From: Gammaproteobacteria bacterium
Lineage (GTDB): Bacteria > Pseudomonadota > Gammaproteobacteria > Steroidobacterales > Steroidobacteraceae
DNA: 64,000 bases
NCBI GenBank assembly: GCA_027365225.1
Contig: DAHXNV010000003.1
Location: forward strand, 48,892 to 112,891
Direction of reading: 5' to 3'
Both the position numbers and the translations under genes were made by a program. The notes beneath the pieces were generated by a model that saw only the letters and a program-made list of their open reading frames with translations, searched no databases and was not told the origin of the DNA. This document shows, piece by piece, positions 50,729 through 60,796 of the stretch; position 1 is the first letter of the stretch, and every line of letters begins with the position of its first letter.

Positions 50729-51375
50729 AAGAGCGACTGACGGGCGCCATCATCCTCGTGGCGCTGATCGTGCTGTTGGTTCCCGAGCTGTTGACTGGAC
50801 CGGCTTCGGTGGGGCGCGTGAGCCAGCCGCCGGGCGCGTCCGCGGCCGGCCCGGCCGCGGCAGGCGCGGCGGTCCGCTCCTACACTCTGGCGCTCGAGGC
50901 GCCCGGCACGGCGCGTGCCGGCACCGTCGCCGGGCCACCAACCGCATCCCGGACGGTGTCGCAGGCGATGCCGCGGGCGAGCTCCGCGACGATGCGCCAG
51001 CCTCGGGCGCGGGCGGCCGTGCCGCAGACCCCTGTGACTGCGGCCAGTACGCCAGTTCAGCCGTCTGCCCGCCGTGGCACCGCGGCCGTGTCAGGCCCCC
51101 GGACGGCACCTCTCGCCGCCCAGGATGCCTTACCGTCACGCTCCAGGGTACGCTGGGGCGTACAGGTCGGGGTTTTCGCGGTGCATGGCGATGCCTTGCG
51201 CATGCAAGGACGCGTGCGCGCATTGGGGATCCCCAGCCGGATCGCTCGGATGAGCCTGCGGGGCCGTCTGTTGTGGCGGGTGATCGCCGGACCCGTCAGC
51301 GGCGCGCAGACCGCAGAGGCGTTGGCGCGGCGGCTGCGCGCGCATGGCATCAAGGGCGATCTGCTTCCGAATTGA
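50725..51375 (+). CDS. SPOR domain protein (DedD-like)
   Basis: This 216-residue protein has one N-terminal membrane helix (AIILVALIVLLVPELL, about 8-23), a long Ala/Pro/Thr-rich periplasmic linker and a C-terminal SPOR domain (WGVQVGVFAVHGDALRMQGRVRALG, then VIAGPVSGAQTAEALARRL). SPOR domains bind denuded septal peptidoglycan, so DedD-type proteins help cell constriction. The GTG start overlaps the folC stop (GTGA). Position between folC and cvpA supports the DedD role. Confidence 0.9.
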   Translation: MKERLTGAIILVALIVLLVPELLTGPASVGRVSQPPGASAAGPAAAGAAVRSYTLALEAPGTARAGTVAGPPTASRTVSQAMPRASSATMRQPRARAAVPQTPVTAASTPVQPSARRGTAAVSGPRTAPLAAQDALPSRSRVRWGVQVGVFAVHGDALRMQGRVRALGIPSRIARMSLRGRLLWRVIAGPVSGAQTAEALARRLRAHGIKGDLLPN

Positions 51376-51532
51376 ACGGGTGCGCAGCGCGTCGCAGTGC
51401 ACTCTTGTACAATGCGCGCCCGCCAGAACCGGTCCGTTTGACGATGCGTCCACAGCGGCTGCCGCACAGCGAGATCCTTCCGCCATCGGCGCGGCTCGGC
51501 GGCGCTCGCCGTTGCTCGCGCGGCTGCAGCGC

Positions 51533-52006
51533 ATGAACGACACGGACTACGTCATCGTCGCGGCGATCGTCGTGTCGGCCGTAGTGGGCGCGGTGCGGGG
51601 CTTTCTGCGCGAGGCGATCGCGTTGGGAGCCTGGTTGGTGGCGCTGTTCGTCGCGTGGCACTTCTCCGATCTGGTCGCGCCGCATCTCGGTGGGTTGCTC
51701 GCCCGCTCCGAGGTGCGGGAATGGGCCGCGCGCGTGATCATCGCGGCGCTGATTCTGCTGTGCGGCATGGCCCTCGGGGCGATCGTCGGGCATTTCGTGC
51801 GCCTGTCGATCTTCAGCGGCACCGATCGCTTTCTCGGCTTCATGTTTGGCGCGGCGCGCGGCGCGGTGCTGCTCGGGGTGTTCGTCATCGTGGGGCAGCT
51901 GCTGCATCTCGATGGCGAGTCTTGGTGGCGTCATTCCATGCTCCTGCCCTATGGCGAGCAGATCGCGGGCGGTCTGCGCGCGCTGGCGGGAGCCGGACGG
52001 TCGTGA
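51533..52006 (+). CDS. cvpA: CvpA family membrane protein
   Basis: CvpA, 157 residues, has four predicted membrane helices. The characteristic N-terminus is DYVIVAAIVVSAVVGAVRGFLREA. The family was named for colicin V production and has later been linked to envelope stress; the biochemical role is unsettled. The ATG at 51533 gives the normal start. It is followed after 8 nt by purF, the conserved partner. The 157 nt between it and the SPOR gene show no other gene. Confidence 0.93.
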   Translation: MNDTDYVIVAAIVVSAVVGAVRGFLREAIALGAWLVALFVAWHFSDLVAPHLGGLLARSEVREWAARVIIAALILLCGMALGAIVGHFVRLSIFSGTDRFLGFMFGAARGAVLLGVFVIVGQLLHLDGESWWRHSMLLPYGEQIAGGLRALAGAGRS

Positions 52007-52014
52007 GGTAGTCT

Positions 52015-53523
52015 ATGTGCGGAATCGTCGGACTCGTTGGTACGAGCGCGGCCCACCAACGTCTGTACGATGCGCTGACCGTGCTGCAGCACCGCGGCCA
52101 GGACGCTGCCGGCATCGCCACCTGCGGGGAAAGCGGCCTGTGCGTGCGCAAGGCCAGCGGCCTGGTGCGCGACGTCTTTCAGCAGCAGCACATGCTCGGG
52201 CTGAGGGGCAACATCGGCATCGGGCACGTGCGCTATCCGACCGCCGGGTGCGACAGCGCATCGGAGGCGCAGCCGTTTTACGTCAATTCTCCCTACGGCA
52301 TCTGTCTGGCGCACAACGGCAATCTGACCAATGCCGCCGAGCTCGCCGAGGTGCTCAGCCGCGAGGATCGGCGCCACCTCAATACGGCCTCCGATTCCGA
52401 AGTGCTGCTCAACGTGCTTGCCTCGGAGCTGCAGCGCATCGGCACGCCGCGGGTCGCGCCCGCGGACGTGTTTGCCGCCCTCGAGGCGGTCTATCGGCGC
52501 TGCCGCGGCGGCTTCGCGGCGGTCGTCATGATCATCGGCCACGGCGTGGTGGGATTCCGCGACCCGAACGGCATTCGCCCGCTGGTGCTCGGCCAGCGCG
52601 ACACGCCGCGCGGGCCGGAGTGGATGCTCGCGTCCGAGAGCGTTGCCCTCGACATCCTCTCGTTCCGTCTGGTGCGCGACGTCGCGCCGGGGGAGGCGGT
52701 GCTGATCGACGCGGCCGGCCGGCTGCACTCGCACCAATGTGCCGCCGTCACGCGGCACGCGCCGTGTATCTTCGAGTACGTGTATTTCGCCCGGCCGGAT
52801 TCCAAGATCGACCATATCTCGGTCTATCGGGCCCGCATGCGCATGGGCGACCGGCTGGCCGAGAAGATTCTGCGCGAGCGGCCCAACCACGACATTGATG
52901 TCGTCATCCCGATTCCCGAGACCAGCTGCACCAGCGCGCTGCAGTTGGCGCAGCGGCTCGGTCTGAAGTACCGCGAAGGGTTCATCAAGAACCGCTACAT
53001 CGGCCGTACCTTCATCATGCCGGGCCAGGACCAGCGCCAGCGCTCCGTGCGCAGCAAGCTGAACGCCATCGATCTGGAGTTCCGCGGCAAGAACGTGCTG
53101 CTGATCGATGACTCGATCGTGCGCGGCACGACCTCGGCGCAGATCATCGAGCTGGCGCGCGAGGCGGGGGCGCGCAAGGTGTATTTCGCCTCGGCGGCCC
53201 CGCCGGTTCGCTTCCCCAACGTCTACGGGATCGACATGCCGGCGGCGCACGAGCTGGTCGCCAACGGCCGCACCATCGATGAGGTGGCGCGCCTGATCGG
53301 CGCGGACTGGCTGGTGTATCAGGATCTGGAGGATCTGATCGCCGCCTGCAGGCACGAGGACTCCTCGATCCAGGTGTTCGACACGTCCTGCTTTTCCGGC
53401 GAATACATCACGGGGGACGTCACGCCAGAGTATCTGGAGCGTCTGCAGCGCGAGCGCTCCGACGAGGCCAAGCAACGCAGCCGTGATGGCCGCGGCCCGT
53501 TGAAACTCGTTCACGGTGGCTGA
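52015..53523 (+). CDS. purF: Amidophosphoribosyltransferase
   Basis: PurF, 502 residues, makes phosphoribosylamine from PRPP and glutamine, the first step of purine synthesis. The N-terminal nucleophile is Cys2 (MCGIVG), with no propeptide. The glutaminase segment [13 protein letters not shown] is present, and so is the PRPP-binding [14 protein letters not shown] near residue 360. The ATG has GAGGT upstream. A type II glycerate kinase starts inside its last codons. Confidence 0.98.
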   Translation: MCGIVGLVGTSAAHQRLYDALTVLQHRGQDAAGIATCGESGLCVRKASGLVRDVFQQQHMLGLRGNIGIGHVRYPTAGCDSASEAQPFYVNSPYGICLAHNGNLTNAAELAEVLSREDRRHLNTASDSEVLLNVLASELQRIGTPRVAPADVFAALEAVYRRCRGGFAAVVMIIGHGVVGFRDPNGIRPLVLGQRDTPRGPEWMLASESVALDILSFRLVRDVAPGEAVLIDAAGRLHSHQCAAVTRHAPCIFEYVYFARPDSKIDHISVYRARMRMGDRLAEKILRERPNHDIDVVIPIPETSCTSALQLAQRLGLKYREGFIKNRYIGRTFIMPGQDQRQRSVRSKLNAIDLEFRGKNVLLIDDSIVRGTTSAQIIELAREAGARKVYFASAAPPVRFPNVYGIDMPAAHELVANGRTIDEVARLIGADWLVYQDLEDLIAACRHEDSSIQVFDTSCFSGEYITGDVTPEYLERLQRERSDEAKQRSRDGRGPLKLVHGG

Positions 53524-54697
53524 GCGCGTCGCGACCGTGGGAGCGCGCGGGGCGCTGCTGGTTGAGTTGTTTCGAGCGGGACTCGAGCGGGTCGACGGAC
53601 GGCGATGCGTGCGCGCGGCGCTGGCCGCAGCGCCGCCCGGACGCTTTGCGGCGGCCGCGATCGGCAAGGCCGCGCTCGCCATGGCGCTTGGCGCTCAAGA
53701 GGCGCTCGGCGAGTCGCTCGAGCGGCTGCTGGTCATCTGTCCGGACGAGCAGCCCGGCCAGAGCCCCGGTGACCGGCCGGGCCTCGAGATCCATCGGAGC
53801 GCTCATCCCGTGCCTGATGAGCGCTCGTTGCGCGCCGGGGCGCGGCTGCTGTCCTGGCTCGAGGCACTGCCGGCGGCGGTGACGCCGCTCTTTCTCATCT
53901 CGGGTGGAGCCTCGGCCCTGGTCGAGGTGCCCATGGGCGGCGTGACGCTCGATGAGTTGGTCCGTGTCGCGCGGCGCGGACTGGCCGAGGGCCAGGATAT
54001 CGCGGCGCTGAACGCCGCGCGCGCCGCGCTCTCGCAGATCAAGGGCGGGCGGCTGGCCGCGCGTCTCGGTGGCCGGCCGGCGCTCGCCCTGTTCATCTCG
54101 GACGTCCCGGGGGACGATCCGGCTCTCATCGGCTCGGGATTGCTGGGACCGGCGCCCGGCGGGGACTCGATCCGGCGCACGGTCATCGCGTCGATCGATA
54201 TGGCCATGGATGCCGTGGTCGAGGCGGCGCGGGCGCGCGGCCTGAGTGCGCGGCGCGCACGCACGCGCTTTGCGGGAGATGTGGCGCGGTTGGCCGTGCA
54301 ATTCACGCACGAACTCGCGCTGGGGGAAGCGCAGATCCGCGTGTGGGGGGGCGAGTCGACGCTGCGCCTGCCCGCGACACCCGGTCGGGGCGGCCGTAAT
54401 CAGCATCTGGCGCTCGCGGCGGCGCGGTTGCTCGCCGGATACCCGGATCTGGCATTGCTCGTGGCCGGCACCGATGGCATCGATGGACCGACCGCGCAGG
54501 CCGGGGCGGTGGTCGATGGGGAGACCTGCGGACGGATCGCGCTGCAGGGGTTGGACTGCGACGAGAGCCTGAGGCGCGCCGATTCGGGCACGGCGCTGGC
54601 GGCGGCGGGGGCGTTGCTGCGCACCGGTCCGACGGGAACCAACGTCGCTGATCTGGTGATTGGCGCGAAGCTGCCGGCGCGCCCGGCGGGCTCGTAA
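53516..54697 (+). CDS. Glycerate kinase, type II (MOFRL family)
   Basis: The 393-residue protein has the DUF4147/MOFRL layout. An N-terminal domain carries [27 protein letters not shown] and [10 protein letters not shown]. The C-terminal MOFRL domain has [16 protein letters not shown] and [18 protein letters not shown]. Such enzymes phosphorylate glycerate to 2-phosphoglycerate. The GTG start at 53516 overlaps purF by 8 nt. No glyoxylate or tartronate genes are nearby, so the physiological substrate supply is not shown. Confidence 0.9.
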   Translation: MAERVATVGARGALLVELFRAGLERVDGRRCVRAALAAAPPGRFAAAAIGKAALAMALGAQEALGESLERLLVICPDEQPGQSPGDRPGLEIHRSAHPVPDERSLRAGARLLSWLEALPAAVTPLFLISGGASALVEVPMGGVTLDELVRVARRGLAEGQDIAALNAARAALSQIKGGRLAARLGGRPALALFISDVPGDDPALIGSGLLGPAPGGDSIRRTVIASIDMAMDAVVEAARARGLSARRARTRFAGDVARLAVQFTHELALGEAQIRVWGGESTLRLPATPGRGGRNQHLALAAARLLAGYPDLALLVAGTDGIDGPTAQAGAVVDGETCGRIALQGLDCDESLRRADSGTALAAAGALLRTGPTGTNVADLVIGAKLPARPAGS

Positions 54698-54759
54698 GCA
54701 ATTGTAACAGCGGGGCGCGGTTGCCCGCGCTGCGGTATCGTTGCACCAACGAGCATGCC

Positions 54760-55476
54760 GTGATCGACCATCCCCATCTGCTGATCGTCGATGATGATCG
54801 CGAGATCCGCTCGCTGTTGAGTCAGTATCTCGAGAGGCAAGGCTTGCGGGTGAGGACGGTGGCCGATGCGACCGAGATGCGCCGTGTCATGCAGCACAGC
54901 TACTTCGACCTGATGGTGCTCGATCTGATGCTACCGGGTGAGGATGGCCTGTCGATCTGCCGCGAGCTGCGCATGCGCTCGCAATTGCCGGTGATCATGC
55001 TCACCGCGCGCGGCGAGGATACCGACCGCATCGTCGGGTTCGAGATCGGCGCCGACGACTATCTGCCCAAGCCGTTCAACCCGCGCGAGTTGCTCGCGCG
55101 AATCCGCGCCGTGCTGCGCCGCAGCGCCCATGCCTCGCCGGAGCCGGACCCGCGGGCGGTGCGCGCCTTGCGCTTCGGTGATTGGCGGCTCGATACCACC
55201 CGGCGCACGCTCGTGGGCGAGGCGGGGGATGTGCCCCTGAGCGGCGCCGAGTACCGATTGCTCGCCGTGCTGCTGTGCGCGGGCAACCGGGTGGTCACGC
55301 GCGCGCAGCTCGCCGAGCTGCTGCGCGGCCGGGATCCGGATCCCTTCGATCGCAGCATCGATGTGCGCGTCAGCCGCCTGCGCCAGATCCTTGGCGATGA
55401 CGCCCGCTCGCCGCGCATCATCAAGACCGTCTACGGTCAGGGCTATGTGATCGGCGTGCCTGTGCAGAGCGAATGA
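54760..55476 (+). CDS. ompR: OmpR-like response regulator
   Basis: The 238-residue protein aligns end to end with OmpR. Its receiver has acidic pocket DDD, phosphoacceptor Asp55 in DLMVLDLMLPGEDGLSICR, and KPFNPRELLARIRAVLRR. The winged-helix DNA-binding domain ends RIIKTVYGQGYVIG. The GTG at 54760 gives OmpR's normal length; a TTG at 54721 would add 13 residues. The upstream gap has TTGTAACA (around 54700), similar to an OmpR half site, hinting at autoregulation. It is followed by its kinase. Confidence 0.92.
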   Translation: MIDHPHLLIVDDDREIRSLLSQYLERQGLRVRTVADATEMRRVMQHSYFDLMVLDLMLPGEDGLSICRELRMRSQLPVIMLTARGEDTDRIVGFEIGADDYLPKPFNPRELLARIRAVLRRSAHASPEPDPRAVRALRFGDWRLDTTRRTLVGEAGDVPLSGAEYRLLAVLLCAGNRVVTRAQLAELLRGRDPDPFDRSIDVRVSRLRQILGDDARSPRIIKTVYGQGYVIGVPVQSE

Positions 55477-55491
55477 GGGGAGGCGGCCGGC

Positions 55492-57042
55492 GTGCGTGTG
55501 CTCGGTTGCCTTTGGCCACGCTCCCTGTTCGGGCGGCTCATCGCCGCGGCCGTGCTCGGTGTGTTTCTGGCGCAGCTGGCGAGCTTGTATCTGGTGGCAC
55601 GCAACGAGGAACGCGTCGTGCTGCAGGTGACCACGCGCCGTTGGGCCCATCGCATCGACGAGATCGTCCTGCTGCTGAGGCAGCTGCCGGCGCCCGAGCG
55701 CGCGGCATTCATTGACCGCCTGGCGGCCACGGGCGCAACCGGGTCGATCGCCGGTGCGCCTTGGCTGCGCTGGGTGCCGCGCCGGCGCATGTTGCGCGGG
55801 GGTATTGCGGTGCTGCGGCCGGGGGGGCATGGCCTTGGGACGCGGCTCGCGCCGCCGGGTCGTCCCGGGCCGCCGTATCCCTGGTGGCTGTGGCGACGGT
55901 TGGTGCCGCGGCGGCGGGTGCCCCCGGGACTGGTGATCCGCCTGCCCTTCGCCCGCAATGCCGATGCGCTGGTGGTGCAGCGCGTGCGCGCGCAGCTCGG
56001 CCGGGGGTACCGGGTCAGCCTGCCGGCACCGGGCACGCCGGCATCGCGCCTCATCCGCATTCCGCCGCCGTTCATGGGCCGGCTCGCCCGCCCGAGCGGG
56101 CACTATGACGTTCGGGTGAGCGGTCCCGGCGCGCCGGCGCTCGTGTTCCGACTGGCCCGGCTGACGCCGCGGATGGTGCTGCCGCCGCGCCTGCTGGTGA
56201 ATCTGGTGCTGCTGGTGGTGGTGTTGGTCGCGGCGTTGTACGTGGCCACGCGCGGGATCACCCGGCCGCTGTCCGCTCTGGCCCGAGCGGCCGAGGCGAT
56301 CGGCCGCGGGGAACGCGCGCCGGAGCTGTCCGAGGCGGGGCCGCACGAGCTGCGCAACGCGGCGCACGCGTTCAACACTATGCAGGAGCGGTTGCATCGC
56401 TATCTGGACAGCCGCACCGGCGTGCTCGCTGCGATGTCGCATGACTTGAAGACCCCGTTGACTCGTTTGCGCCTGCAGGTCGAGACATTGCTGGAGGAAC
56501 CGGCGCTGCGCGCGCGCCTCGGCCGCGAGCTCGATGAGATGGAGGGCATGGTGCGCGGAGCGCTCGCGCTGTTTCGCGGTCTCGACGCGGAGGATGTCCC
56601 GGAGCCGATCGACGTCAATGCCCTCGTGGAGTCGCTACGCCAGGGCTTCACCGACATGGGCCGCGAGGTGACAGTCGCCGGCCGCGCAAGCGCCGCGTAC
56701 CGGGGCAGACCGCAGGCCCTGAAGCGCTGTCTGACCAACTTGGTGTCGAACGCGGTGAGCTTCGGTGAGCGCGCGCGGATCGAGCTGTATGATGGCGCGG
56801 CGCTGCGGATTCTCGTGCACGATGACGGACCGGGCATCCCGGCCGAGGCGCTGGAGCGGGTTTTCGAGCCGTTCTTCCGTCTGGAGGCCTCGCGCAGCCG
56901 TGACACCGGCGGCAGCGGGCTCGGCCTGAGCATTGCACGCGACGTGGCTCAGGCGCACGGCGGTACGGTGCTGCTGCGCAACCGGCCCGAGGGCGGCCTC
57001 ACCGCCGAGCTGCGCCTGCCGCGGGGCGGTGGCTCACGGTGA
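55492..57042 (+). CDS. EnvZ-like sensor histidine kinase
   Basis: The 516-residue inner-membrane kinase starts with GTG. Two membrane helices (about 13-35 and 234-252) enclose a periplasmic sensor of roughly 200 residues that is unusually rich in Arg, Pro and Gly. A HAMP domain follows (253-305), then the dimerisation helix with phosphoacceptor His317 (AAMSHDLKTPLTRLR), and the ATPase with N box NLVSNAVSF, DDGPGIP and GGSGLGLSI. It pairs with the OmpR-like gene 15 nt upstream. The sensor domain does not resemble EnvZ's, so the signal may differ. Confidence 0.9.
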   Translation: MRVLGCLWPRSLFGRLIAAAVLGVFLAQLASLYLVARNEERVVLQVTTRRWAHRIDEIVLLLRQLPAPERAAFIDRLAATGATGSIAGAPWLRWVPRRRMLRGGIAVLRPGGHGLGTRLAPPGRPGPPYPWWLWRRLVPRRRVPPGLVIRLPFARNADALVVQRVRAQLGRGYRVSLPAPGTPASRLIRIPPPFMGRLARPSGHYDVRVSGPGAPALVFRLARLTPRMVLPPRLLVNLVLLVVVLVAALYVATRGITRPLSALARAAEAIGRGERAPELSEAGPHELRNAAHAFNTMQERLHRYLDSRTGVLAAMSHDLKTPLTRLRLQVETLLEEPALRARLGRELDEMEGMVRGALALFRGLDAEDVPEPIDVNALVESLRQGFTDMGREVTVAGRASAAYRGRPQALKRCLTNLVSNAVSFGERARIELYDGAALRILVHDDGPGIPAEALERVFEPFFRLEASRSRDTGGSGLGLSIARDVAQAHGGTVLLRNRPEGGLTAELRLPRGGGSR

Positions 57043-57144
57043 GGGTGGACTCGGGCGCGGCCTGAGCCGATACATTTCCTTACGGCGCATGTCGCGGAGG
57101 CGGTTAAGATTGGCTACCGTCCAAGTCCTGATGGAGCAAATGCG

Positions 57145-57663
57145 ATGAAACGTAGTCTCATCCTGTTGGTGCTCGCCGGTGCCGCGAGCGTGGCGCTCGC
57201 CCGGCCGCCGGCCATGCAGATGTCCCATCCCGGCTGGAGCGCGACCTCGGGCAACGCCCGGGTCATGATGCGGATGCACCGCTTGGAGCGCTGGCGGCTG
57301 CACCAACTCACCGTGTTGCTCGACCTGACCAGCGCACAGCGCCAGCAGGTCAAGGCGATTCTGCGGCAGCAGCGCGCCGCCATGCGCCAGAACTTCCGGG
57401 CGATGCACCGGAACATGCGGCCGATCCGGCGTGCCATGCGCAAGGCCATGCGGCAGATGCGCGCGGCGCAACGCTCGGCTCACACGGCGATGATGAATAA
57501 GCTGGCTCACGTGTTGAGCGCCGAGCAGATGGCCAAGTTCAGGGTACTGATTCCGCCCCCGGGGTTGATGCCGAGGATGATGCGCCGGAGGATGATGATG
57601 GGCAGGCAAGGCTGGCAAGGGCCGCCGCCTGCGCACGCGCCGGGTCCGCCGCCGCAGCACTGA
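57145..57663 (+). CDS. Spy/CpxP-like periplasmic protein (LTxxQ)
   Basis: The 172-residue protein has a signal peptide (MKRSLILLVLAGAASVALA). A helical Arg/Met/Gln-rich body carries an LTSAQ motif near residue 62 and a second LSAEQ, the hallmarks of the Spy/CpxP/LTXXQ family. The C-terminus is Met/Arg-rich and then Pro/His-rich (APGPPPQH). Family members are envelope-stress chaperones or metal-responsive proteins. Its place directly after an OmpR/EnvZ-like pair suggests control by that system. The 102-nt gap before it has no strong promoter. Confidence 0.82.
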   Translation: MKRSLILLVLAGAASVALARPPAMQMSHPGWSATSGNARVMMRMHRLERWRLHQLTVLLDLTSAQRQQVKAILRQQRAAMRQNFRAMHRNMRPIRRAMRKAMRQMRAAQRSAHTAMMNKLAHVLSAEQMAKFRVLIPPPGLMPRMMRRRMMMGRQGWQGPPPAHAPGPPPQH

Positions 57664-57672
57664 TCGCCGCGG

Positions 57673-58434
57673 TCAGCGCGTCAATTCGCACAACGCATAC
57701 AGCCCATCCTGGTAGCGCAGGACACTGCCCTGCTCGTACCAGGCGCCGAGCACGATGCGCTGGACGGCCTGTCCCCCCGCCAGCGCATCGTGAACGGCGG
57801 GCCGGTGGGTGTGGCCGTGGATCATGCGGCGCACCTGCGTTGCGCGGAACGCTGCGTCCACGGCCTGCGGATTCACGTCCATGATGCGGGGCGGTATGCG
57901 GGCGATGTGGGACTTGCTGCCGGCGCGCGCCTGGTTTGCCAGCAGCTCGCGTGTGGTCAGAGGAAGAGACAGAAACCGCCGTTGCCAGCGCGGTGCCCTG
58001 ACGATGGTGCGCAACTCCTGGTAGGCATGGTCGTCCGTGCACAGCGCATCGCCGTGAGTCAGCAGCACCGGTTCGTCCCCGAACCGGGTGATGACCGGAT
58101 CGGGCAGCAGCCGGCAGCCCGTGCGGGCGCAAAAGTCCTCGCCGAGGAGAAAGTCGCGATTGCCGTGCAGCAGGAAGCAGTTCACCCCGTGTCCGCTCAG
58201 CTCGGCCAGCGCCCCGATCACCTCGCCATGGCCGGGGTCGTCATCGCCCACCCACGACTCGAACAGATCGCCGAGGATGTACAAGGTTTGCGCCTGCACC
58301 GCCTCGGTGCGCAGGAACTGCAGGAACTGCCGCTCAGCCGCGCCGCCGGAGGCCTCCAGATGAACGTCGGATACGAAGAGGCAGTGCCGAGGTCCGGATG
58401 GCTCCTCGATCGGCGCGGGCGCTTGGGTGCTCAC
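57673..58434 (-). CDS. lpxH: UDP-2,3-diacylglucosamine diphosphatase
   Basis: LpxH, 253 residues, hydrolyses UDP-2,3-diacylglucosamine to lipid X in lipid A synthesis. The metallophosphoesterase motifs are complete: SDVHLEA, GDLFESWVGDDD, GNRDFLLG, LTHGDALCTDD and HGHTHRPAVH. A 16-residue Pro-rich N-terminal leader precedes the core. The ATG overlaps the upstream cyclophilin stop by 4 nt, indicating cotranscription. Confidence 0.96.
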   Translation of the reverse strand: MSTQAPAPIEEPSGPRHCLFVSDVHLEASGGAAERQFLQFLRTEAVQAQTLYILGDLFESWVGDDDPGHGEVIGALAELSGHGVNCFLLHGNRDFLLGEDFCARTGCRLLPDPVITRFGDEPVLLTHGDALCTDDHAYQELRTIVRAPRWQRRFLSLPLTTRELLANQARAGSKSHIARIPPRIMDVNPQAVDAAFRATQVRRMIHGHTHRPAVHDALAGGQAVQRIVLGAWYEQGSVLRYQDGLYALCELTR

Positions 58435-59234
58435 GACTTCGGCGGCGGTGTACCGCCGGAGGCCGGTGATTCGGGCTTGGAGGCCGAGGTCTTGGTCGCG
58501 GAGGCCTCGCCCCCCGCACGAGCCGCAGGGGTCGCGGCGGCCGGCTTCTTGGCGGCGCTGGCCGGGGGGGCGGTCTTGCCGGGGGCCGGGCCTGCCGCTG
58601 AAGCCGCGTGCGGCTTCGCCGGGGTGATGAGCTGGATGCTCTTGATCACGACGGGTTTGAGCGGCGCATAGGATTTGAAGGGACCGAATGCGCCGGTGGG
58701 CACCATGCCGATGCGCTCCACGACGTTCATGCCGCGGATGACCTTGCCGAAGACCGTGTAGCCCCAGCGGGTGGGGAGCGGGTCGAGCTCGGGATTGTCG
58801 ACCAGATTGACGTAGAACTGTGCGGTGCCGCTATCGGGGTTGGGGCCGCGCGCCAGCCCGACCGCGCCGGCCCGGTTTTCCAGCCCGTTGCCGGACTCAT
58901 TGACCACCGGCGGGCCGGTGGGCTTGAGCGCATAAGGGGGTGTGGCCTCGTGACCGCCGCCCTGGATGATGAAGTTGGCCACTACTCGGTGGAACAGGGT
59001 GTTGGTGTAGAACCCCGAGCGCACATAGTGCAGGAAGTCCTGCACGGTGAGCGGCGCGCGGCGGGGCCGCAGCTCGATCACGAACGAGCCCATGCTCGTG
59101 TTGACGCGCACCTCGGGATTCGGCTGGGTGCTGCGCGCGGCGGGTGGCGCGGCGAGCAGACCCAGGCCGGCGATCAGCGCGAGTGCGGCCTGCGGCGCCC
59201 CGCGGCGCGTGAATCTCCAGTTCCGGTCGTGCAT
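58431..59234 (-). CDS. Periplasmic cyclophilin-type peptidyl-prolyl isomerase
   Basis: The 267-residue protein has a signal peptide (about 1-35, ending near PPAARS) and a complete cyclophilin domain (about 40-185) with FHRVVANFIIQGGG, GAVGLARGPNPDSGTAQFYVNL and GYTVFGKVIRGM motifs. The last 75 residues are a low-complexity Ala/Pro/Lys/Ser tail not found in PpiA. Start chosen at 59234 (MHDRNWRF); an ATG at 59255 adds seven residues. It precedes lpxH and is divergent from gltX. Confidence 0.93.
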   Translation of the reverse strand: MHDRNWRFTRRGAPQAALALIAGLGLLAAPPAARSTQPNPEVRVNTSMGSFVIELRPRRAPLTVQDFLHYVRSGFYTNTLFHRVVANFIIQGGGHEATPPYALKPTGPPVVNESGNGLENRAGAVGLARGPNPDSGTAQFYVNLVDNPELDPLPTRWGYTVFGKVIRGMNVVERIGMVPTGAFGPFKSYAPLKPVVIKSIQLITPAKPHAASAAGPAPGKTAPPASAAKKPAAATPAARAGGEASATKTSASKPESPASGGTPPPKS

Positions 59235-59307
59235 CGGTACTCCCAACGAACTCACCCAGGCCGGTCATCTTAGCAGCGCCGTGCCAAACCCCGTACTATG
59301 CGCACCC

Positions 59308-60741
59308 ATGGCACCAATGGACAGCGCAACCGGCCGGACGTTCAGTCGCGGTGCGACCCGCTTCGCCCCGAGTCCCACCGGCGAACTGCACCTGGGCAAT
59401 GCGCGCACCGCGCTGTTCAACTACCTGCTCGCGCGCCATGGCGGGGAGCGCTTCGTGCTGCGGATCGAGGATACGGACTGCGGCCGCACCCGGCCGGAGT
59501 ATGTCGAGGGGCTGCTCGCCGACCTGCGCTGGCTGGGTTTCGAATGGGATGCCGGTCCGGGCCGGGAGGATGCGCACGGCCCGTATTTCCAGTCGCAGCG
59601 CGCGGCGTACTACGCGGGCTTGTTGGCTCGGCTCGAGGAGCTCGATGCGGTCTATCCCTGTTTCTGCACGGCGCTGGAGCTCGAGGCTTCGCGGCGCGCG
59701 CAGCGCGCCTCGGGGCGACCTCCCCGTTATGCCGGCGTCTGCCGGCACCTGACGGCGCGGGAGCGGGAGCGCAAGCAGGCCGAGGGGCTGGCGGCGACGC
59801 TGCGCTTCCGCGTGCCCTCGGGCCAGCGGATCGAGTTCACCGATCTGGTGCACGGGCCGCAGAGCTTTCTTTCGGATGACATCGGGGATTTCGTGATCCG
59901 GCGGGCCGATGGCTCGGCCGCGTTCTTCTTCTGCAATGCCGTGGACGATGCGAGCATGGGCGTGTCGCAGGTGCTGCGCGGTGAGGATCACCTGAGCAAC
60001 ACCCCGCGCCAGCTGCTGATTCTCGCGGCGCTCGGTTTGCCTGTCCCGCGCTATGGGCACGTCTCGCTCATCATCGGTCCGGACGGCGCGCCGCTCTCGA
60101 AGCGACACGGAGCGACGAGCGTGCGCGAGTTCCGCGAGCGCGGCTACCGGCCCGAGGCGCTGGTGAACTATCTGTTCCGCCTGGGCCACTCGAGTCCCGA
60201 GCACGCGCTGCTCGGTCTGCCGGAGCTCGCGCGCGCGTTCGAGACCGGCCATCTGGGGCGATCGAGCGCGCATTACGACGAGCAGCAGCTGCGGGTCTGG
60301 CAGAAGTCCGCAGTGCACACATTGACGCCGGAGCAGGCGCGCGGGTGGCTCGCGGGAGTACTGCCGAAGGGGCTCGCCGCCGAATCAGCCGACGCGTTCC
60401 TCGCCGCAGTGCTGCCGAACGTGGTGCTGCCGCAGGACGCCGCGCCCTGGGTGGGCATCGTATTCGGCGGACCGCCCGCGCTCGAGCCGCCCGATGAGCA
60501 GGTGGTCCGCGAGGCGGGTCCGGGATTCTTTGCCGCGGCGGCGCGGGCCGCCGCGGCGAGCGCGAGCGATCCGGCGGCCATTACGGCCGCGGCACGCACC
60601 GCGAGCGGTCGCAGCGGGGCGCGCCTGTACATGCCTTTGCGGCTGGCGCTGACCGGATGCCGGCACGGGCCGGAGTTGGGGCCGCTGCTGAAGGCGCTGC
60701 CGGCCGGGGAGGCCGAGCGGCGCCTGGCGCGGTTTGCATAG
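59308..60741 (+). CDS. gltX: Glutamate--tRNA ligase
   Basis: GltX, 477 residues, charges tRNA-Glu. The HIGH-type motif is [20 protein letters not shown], and the KMSKS-type is LSKRHGATS. The anticodon-binding helical C-terminus is Ala-rich. Class I GluRS motifs [17 protein letters not shown] and [10 protein letters not shown] agree. An ATG three codons further in (59317) is the alternative start. cysS follows after 55 nt in the same direction. Confidence 0.96.
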   Translation: MAPMDSATGRTFSRGATRFAPSPTGELHLGNARTALFNYLLARHGGERFVLRIEDTDCGRTRPEYVEGLLADLRWLGFEWDAGPGREDAHGPYFQSQRAAYYAGLLARLEELDAVYPCFCTALELEASRRAQRASGRPPRYAGVCRHLTARERERKQAEGLAATLRFRVPSGQRIEFTDLVHGPQSFLSDDIGDFVIRRADGSAAFFFCNAVDDASMGVSQVLRGEDHLSNTPRQLLILAALGLPVPRYGHVSLIIGPDGAPLSKRHGATSVREFRERGYRPEALVNYLFRLGHSSPEHALLGLPELARAFETGHLGRSSAHYDEQQLRVWQKSAVHTLTPEQARGWLAGVLPKGLAAESADAFLAAVLPNVVLPQDAAPWVGIVFGGPPALEPPDEQVVREAGPGFFAAAARAAAASASDPAAITAAARTASGRSGARLYMPLRLALTGCRHGPELGPLLKALPAGEAERRLARFA

Positions 60742-60796
60742 CATGCGGCCCTCGGCCGAGCGGCCCGAGGGCCGCTCGCGGCATGATATCGAGACC

